Shown here one piece after another: positions 33,682-36,517 of a DNA stretch of 36,517 nt. The position numbers were made by a program, and so were the translations under genes. Within the stretch, counting starts at the first letter, position 1. Each line of letters starts with the position of its first letter. This DNA comes from a virus. The notes beneath the pieces are model-generated. The model searched no databases. It saw nothing but the letters and a program-made list of their open reading frames with translations, and was not told the DNA's origin. The DNA is taken from positions 1 through 36,517 of the IMG/VR virus record IMGVR_UViG_3300010151_007864. The stretch is one strand, 5' to 3'.

Positions 33682-34617
33682 ATGACGTTTTTTAACAAAA
33701 AAGAAGAAGTTTTGGAAGTTCAATTAACACGTTTGGGTCGCCAACTTTTGTCTCAGGGTCGTTTCAAACCTGCTAGTTATGAGTTTATGGATGAAGATAT
33801 TGTTTATGATAAACAATATGTAATGTCTGGCTCGATAGAACAACAAAATGAGATAAAGGCAAGAATAAAAAATAAATTGACACTCAGAACTCCAACTGCA
33901 AAACAGGAAGTTAAAAACACACAAACACTGGAAGCAGAGGCTATTCAAATTGTTTTACAGAATTTGTTTGGGGGATCTGGTATAAACTTTCCTCTAGTGT
34001 TCAGAAGTGAAAATAAACCAATTGAAGGTCTTGGAACTTTTACACCATATTCAAATTATAGACCAGCCTGGAAAATAGTGGCAGAGGACGGCAGTCTATT
34101 TACCGGTTCTTCAGAGATGTCTTTTGCCCCATTAGAACTTGAGGGTGGCACAATTGGTCCCTCTTATGAAAAAATTCCACAATTAGATTTAGCTTGTACA
34201 TATAATTACAACAGGTTTTCTTTTAATAAAGATGATATTGAATCTTCATATCATTCAGATGTTCAAGAAAACCTAAATATCGATTTTAACGACTTGTTTA
34301 AACGAGAGGGGGATGACACTTTTATTTTGTTTGATAAAAACTTTAATGATTTTACAATGTTGGTTGAGGAAAAAAATGTTTTAAGTGGAAAAGATGATTT
34401 CCACATTGAAGTTTTTAAATATCAATATACTAATAATTTTCAAACAGCGAGCTTGGGAAGATTGTTTTTTGATGAAGAAGAATTAAATCCAGCATCTGTT
34501 GGTTGGTACTTTAATATTTCCACAGATGTAGAAGTAAACACGACAAGAGAAGGGTTTACTTTTGTAGATGAGCCAGATAATTTAGAAAAAATTAATGATG
34601 AATGTGTGGACTTATAG
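33682..34617 (+). CDS. Virion structural protein, baseplate region
   Basis: A 311-residue acidic protein. Its N-terminus (FFNKKEEVLEVQLTRLGRQLLSQGRFKPASYEFMDEDI, about 3-40) is a motif I recall in proteins from tail regions of marine T4-like phages: L-T-x-x-G-R-x-L-L-x-x-G-x-F-x-P-x-x-Y, then D-D/E-D-I-x-Y-D. The rest is beta-rich with NFQTASLGRLFFDEEE and an acidic tail. AGAGGG five bases upstream is a strong ribosome site. Function is unknown; a structural role is inferred from the motif and neighbours. Confidence 0.68.
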   Translation: MTFFNKKEEVLEVQLTRLGRQLLSQGRFKPASYEFMDEDIVYDKQYVMSGSIEQQNEIKARIKNKLTLRTPTAKQEVKNTQTLEAEAIQIVLQNLFGGSGINFPLVFRSENKPIEGLGTFTPYSNYRPAWKIVAEDGSLFTGSSEMSFAPLELEGGTIGPSYEKIPQLDLACTYNYNRFSFNKDDIESSYHSDVQENLNIDFNDLFKREGDDTFILFDKNFNDFTMLVEEKNVLSGKDDFHIEVFKYQYTNNFQTASLGRLFFDEEELNPASVGWYFNISTDVEVNTTREGFTFVDEPDNLEKINDECVDL

Positions 34618-34627
34618 GAACTAAAAT

Positions 34628-36334
34628 ATGTCTTTTATTAATATAGATTATTCCAAAGCAAAAAATAGTGTGAAGGGTTTACAAGTCTTTCCATCTGAAC
34701 AGTCTGATATGACGGTATCCGCTTCTAATTTTTACAGAGTAAACAAAAAATTGTACTTTGACTTAAACATCTCAAATTTAAACAATTTTTTTGACACAAT
34801 AAAAATTACTTCTCTATCAGAACAAGACTTGTCTTCTTTACAAGATTCAGGCTTTCCAATAGAGTTAAGTGATAATGTTAGAAAAAGGCTTTTTTCAGTT
34901 GCACCTGGAGATACCGTTTTTGCCGCCGCAGATATGATTTCATCTATTGAAATAGACTTAAATCAAATAGTGGGTCAAAACTTTAAAATTTTAATTAATA
35001 TTGTCGATAACCGTATTAAGTTCGGGCAAACATTCTTATTGTCTATCAATAGGCAAGACATAATTGATAAAACTAATTTAACATCAGTTTCTATAAAAGA
35101 CTTTAAAACCTTCAATCAAAGTGATTCAACAACAATTTTAGAAATGTTAGATGAGAGTGCCTATACTTCTAACCTTATTTATTCTTTCTCTACCGATCAA
35201 ATATTAACGGGCCTTTTTGCTATAGATGCTCAAAGATTTATTGATGAACGAACAAAATTTCCCAACTTAATTGATGTTAATAATGAATTACAATTTCAAA
35301 ATTTTTTAGTTTCATCCCAAGTCAAACTTACGACTTATGATTCTGCAAAATTTGGTTATGATTTTGAGGGTGTATCTTCAATCGTTGGTTCAACCATGGT
35401 GGATAACCTTAAAGTTCAAAATGCTGATACTTATAAATTTTATAACTTTTCTATTGCTAATCTGAATCCCTATGCAGAATATGAAACAAGATTAATATTA
35501 TATTTTAAGGATACAACTGTTGAAATCGCACAACAATTATTAACTGATTTGCGAAAAGCAAAGGCAGAAAAAAACAGGCAAGAAGTTCTTGATATTAGTC
35601 TAAGATTATTTGGCAACAATATACCGGCAGAATATCAGAGAAGTATTGATAAATTTGAAATAATTTCAAATTTGGACTTTGATTCATTTGTTAATAAGGT
35701 TATTACGCTTTTTTCTGACGAAATAAAATCGGCAACAGAAAGAGTTGTATCAAACCAAGATGTGGCTTCTCAATATACAACTCCATATTTTTCTTTATTT
35801 AACAGTTATATAAACAATTTTGAACAAAGTTTTGATAAAAAAATAAAAATAAACAGCAATAAGGATAATACTTTTACAAATTTGACAGATGCTAGTTATT
35901 TCAAAACGATTTCAGCAAATACAATAGACTTTGGAAACAAAAAATATATTAAAGCTACGGCAAAGTCATTTGAAAAAATTAAAAATTTATTAGCAATCCC
36001 ATCATTTTCTATCAATTCGATCAAGGGGGAGACTGTAAACCAGGTTGGCTTAGTGAACCAGGCTGAGTGTGGAAATACTGACCAACGCGCAGACACAAAG
36101 ATTAATTTTGAACAATCAGAGCAGACCCTTTCTTTAATAACGACGGCAGAAAGAGATGTTAAGATATTTTATTTGGAAAATTTAGGCGGTACTGTGTCTG
36201 CTCTTAATTTTAAAGAAGTGGATCAAAAAACCTTAGACCTTTTAGAATCGGGCGAAAAAATATTGGCGCGACTTGATAATTATGAAGAGTTTTACGATTC
36301 ATATTTTTATATTGAAGGAAGTAGTGTGGAATAA
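34628..36334 (+). CDS. Structural-region protein of unknown function
   Basis: A 568-residue, Asn/Ser/Phe-rich protein. The N-terminus SFINIDYSKAKNSVKGLQVFPSEQS resembles the start of beta-structured phage tail proteins. The middle carries a helical charged stretch (LLTDLRKAKAEKNRQEVLDISLRLFG, about 305-330), and the C-terminal part has EQTLSLITTAERDVKIFYLENLGG followed by acidic residues. No membrane segment or signal peptide is seen. It follows the 311-residue protein by ten bases and overlaps the next start by one base, so it belongs to the baseplate operon. I cannot name the protein. Confidence 0.65.
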   Translation: MSFINIDYSKAKNSVKGLQVFPSEQSDMTVSASNFYRVNKKLYFDLNISNLNNFFDTIKITSLSEQDLSSLQDSGFPIELSDNVRKRLFSVAPGDTVFAAADMISSIEIDLNQIVGQNFKILINIVDNRIKFGQTFLLSINRQDIIDKTNLTSVSIKDFKTFNQSDSTTILEMLDESAYTSNLIYSFSTDQILTGLFAIDAQRFIDERTKFPNLIDVNNELQFQNFLVSSQVKLTTYDSAKFGYDFEGVSSIVGSTMVDNLKVQNADTYKFYNFSIANLNPYAEYETRLILYFKDTTVEIAQQLLTDLRKAKAEKNRQEVLDISLRLFGNNIPAEYQRSIDKFEIISNLDFDSFVNKVITLFSDEIKSATERVVSNQDVASQYTTPYFSLFNSYINNFEQSFDKKIKINSNKDNTFTNLTDASYFKTISANTIDFGNKKYIKATAKSFEKIKNLLAIPSFSINSIKGETVNQVGLVNQAECGNTDQRADTKINFEQSEQTLSLITTAERDVKIFYLENLGGTVSALNFKEVDQKTLDLLESGEKILARLDNYEEFYDSYFYIEGSSVE

Positions 36335-36517
36335 TGACAATTGATATAAAAAACGCAACAAAAGCTCTTTATGGGACTGAATCAATTGGCGAAAGCTCAG
36401 ATTCGGTTGCTAAAGAACAACAAGCAAAACAGCAAGCACTTGTCGATTCAATAGAACTAAAGTCTTCAGAAGCACCTGCCCCAGAAGCAATCATTCCAGA
36501 ACCGCCAGGAATAATAA
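36334..36517 (+). CDS. Hypothetical structural-region protein, N-terminal part
   Basis: The first 61 codons of a gene that runs off the right edge, starting with a TAATG overlap. The peptide begins MTIDIKNATKALYG, continues with a Gln/Ala/Ser-rich segment (VAKEQQAKQQALVDS) and then an Ala/Pro/Glu-rich stretch (SSEAPAPEAIIPEPPG). This looks like a flexible linker after a short N-terminal helix. No family can be named from this much. Confidence 0.55.
   Translation, partial: MTIDIKNATKALYGTESIGESSDSVAKEQQAKQQALVDSIELKSSEAPAPEAIIPEPPGII

Overview
The window is part of the genome of a T4-like tailed phage (contractile tail). It is AT-rich, coding-dense, and every gene is on the + strand. Markers are the end of a phoH-like gene at the left edge, a T4 gp55-like late sigma factor at about 15 kb, and adjacent baseplate wedge genes resembling T4 25 and 6 at 21-23 kb. 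PhoH, PD-(D/E)XK nucleases and sugar cassettes are common in marine T4-like phages, so a phage of an aquatic Gram-negative bacterium is the likely source. The host itself cannot be read from the sequence. Both ends are cut inside genes.

Region 1 (1-2.0 kb) holds the phoH 3' end, a small acidic protein, an HExxH putative metallopeptidase, a small basic protein and a Cas4/RecB-like nuclease with four cysteines placed as for an Fe-S cluster. The nuclease appears to start at TTG.

Region 2 (2.0-14.4 kb) is a 12-kb sugar cassette. Five glycosyltransferases come first. They are followed by a two-gene, shortened transketolase-like enzyme, an extended SDR, and an RfbH/E1-type sugar 3-dehydrase that keeps the PLP-site His and four Cys. 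After these come an RmlB-like 4,6-dehydratase, a GDP-fucose-synthase-like SDR, an FkbM-like methyltransferase, GDP-mannose 4,6-dehydratase, a small unknown protein and a phosphomannose-isomerase-type cupin. Together they look able to build and transfer one or more modified deoxysugars. The association of a ThDP ketol-transfer enzyme, a reductase and a 3-dehydrase suggests a C-branched 3,6-dideoxy sugar, by analogy with yersiniose synthesis. This is the most interesting system in the window. No nucleotidylyltransferase is present, so activated precursors would come from the host or from genes outside the window. The product could decorate the host surface (superinfection exclusion or serotype conversion) or the virion; the sequence does not decide.

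Region 3 (14.35-15.9 kb) is a small block of a zinc-ribbon protein, a one-helix membrane protein, the late sigma factor and a coiled-coil protein.

Region 4 (15.9-36.5 kb) is the tail/baseplate block. It has four unassigned structural-type proteins, gp25, gp6, a beta-rich DNRLRE-like protein, a 2913-residue protein with a LamG-like domain in the gp7 position, two more structural proteins and the start of another. Genes overlap or abut, often as ATGA or TAATG, which points to translational coupling. No tRNA, CRISPR, insertion sequence or convincing terminator was seen. The longest gap between genes is 39 bases.
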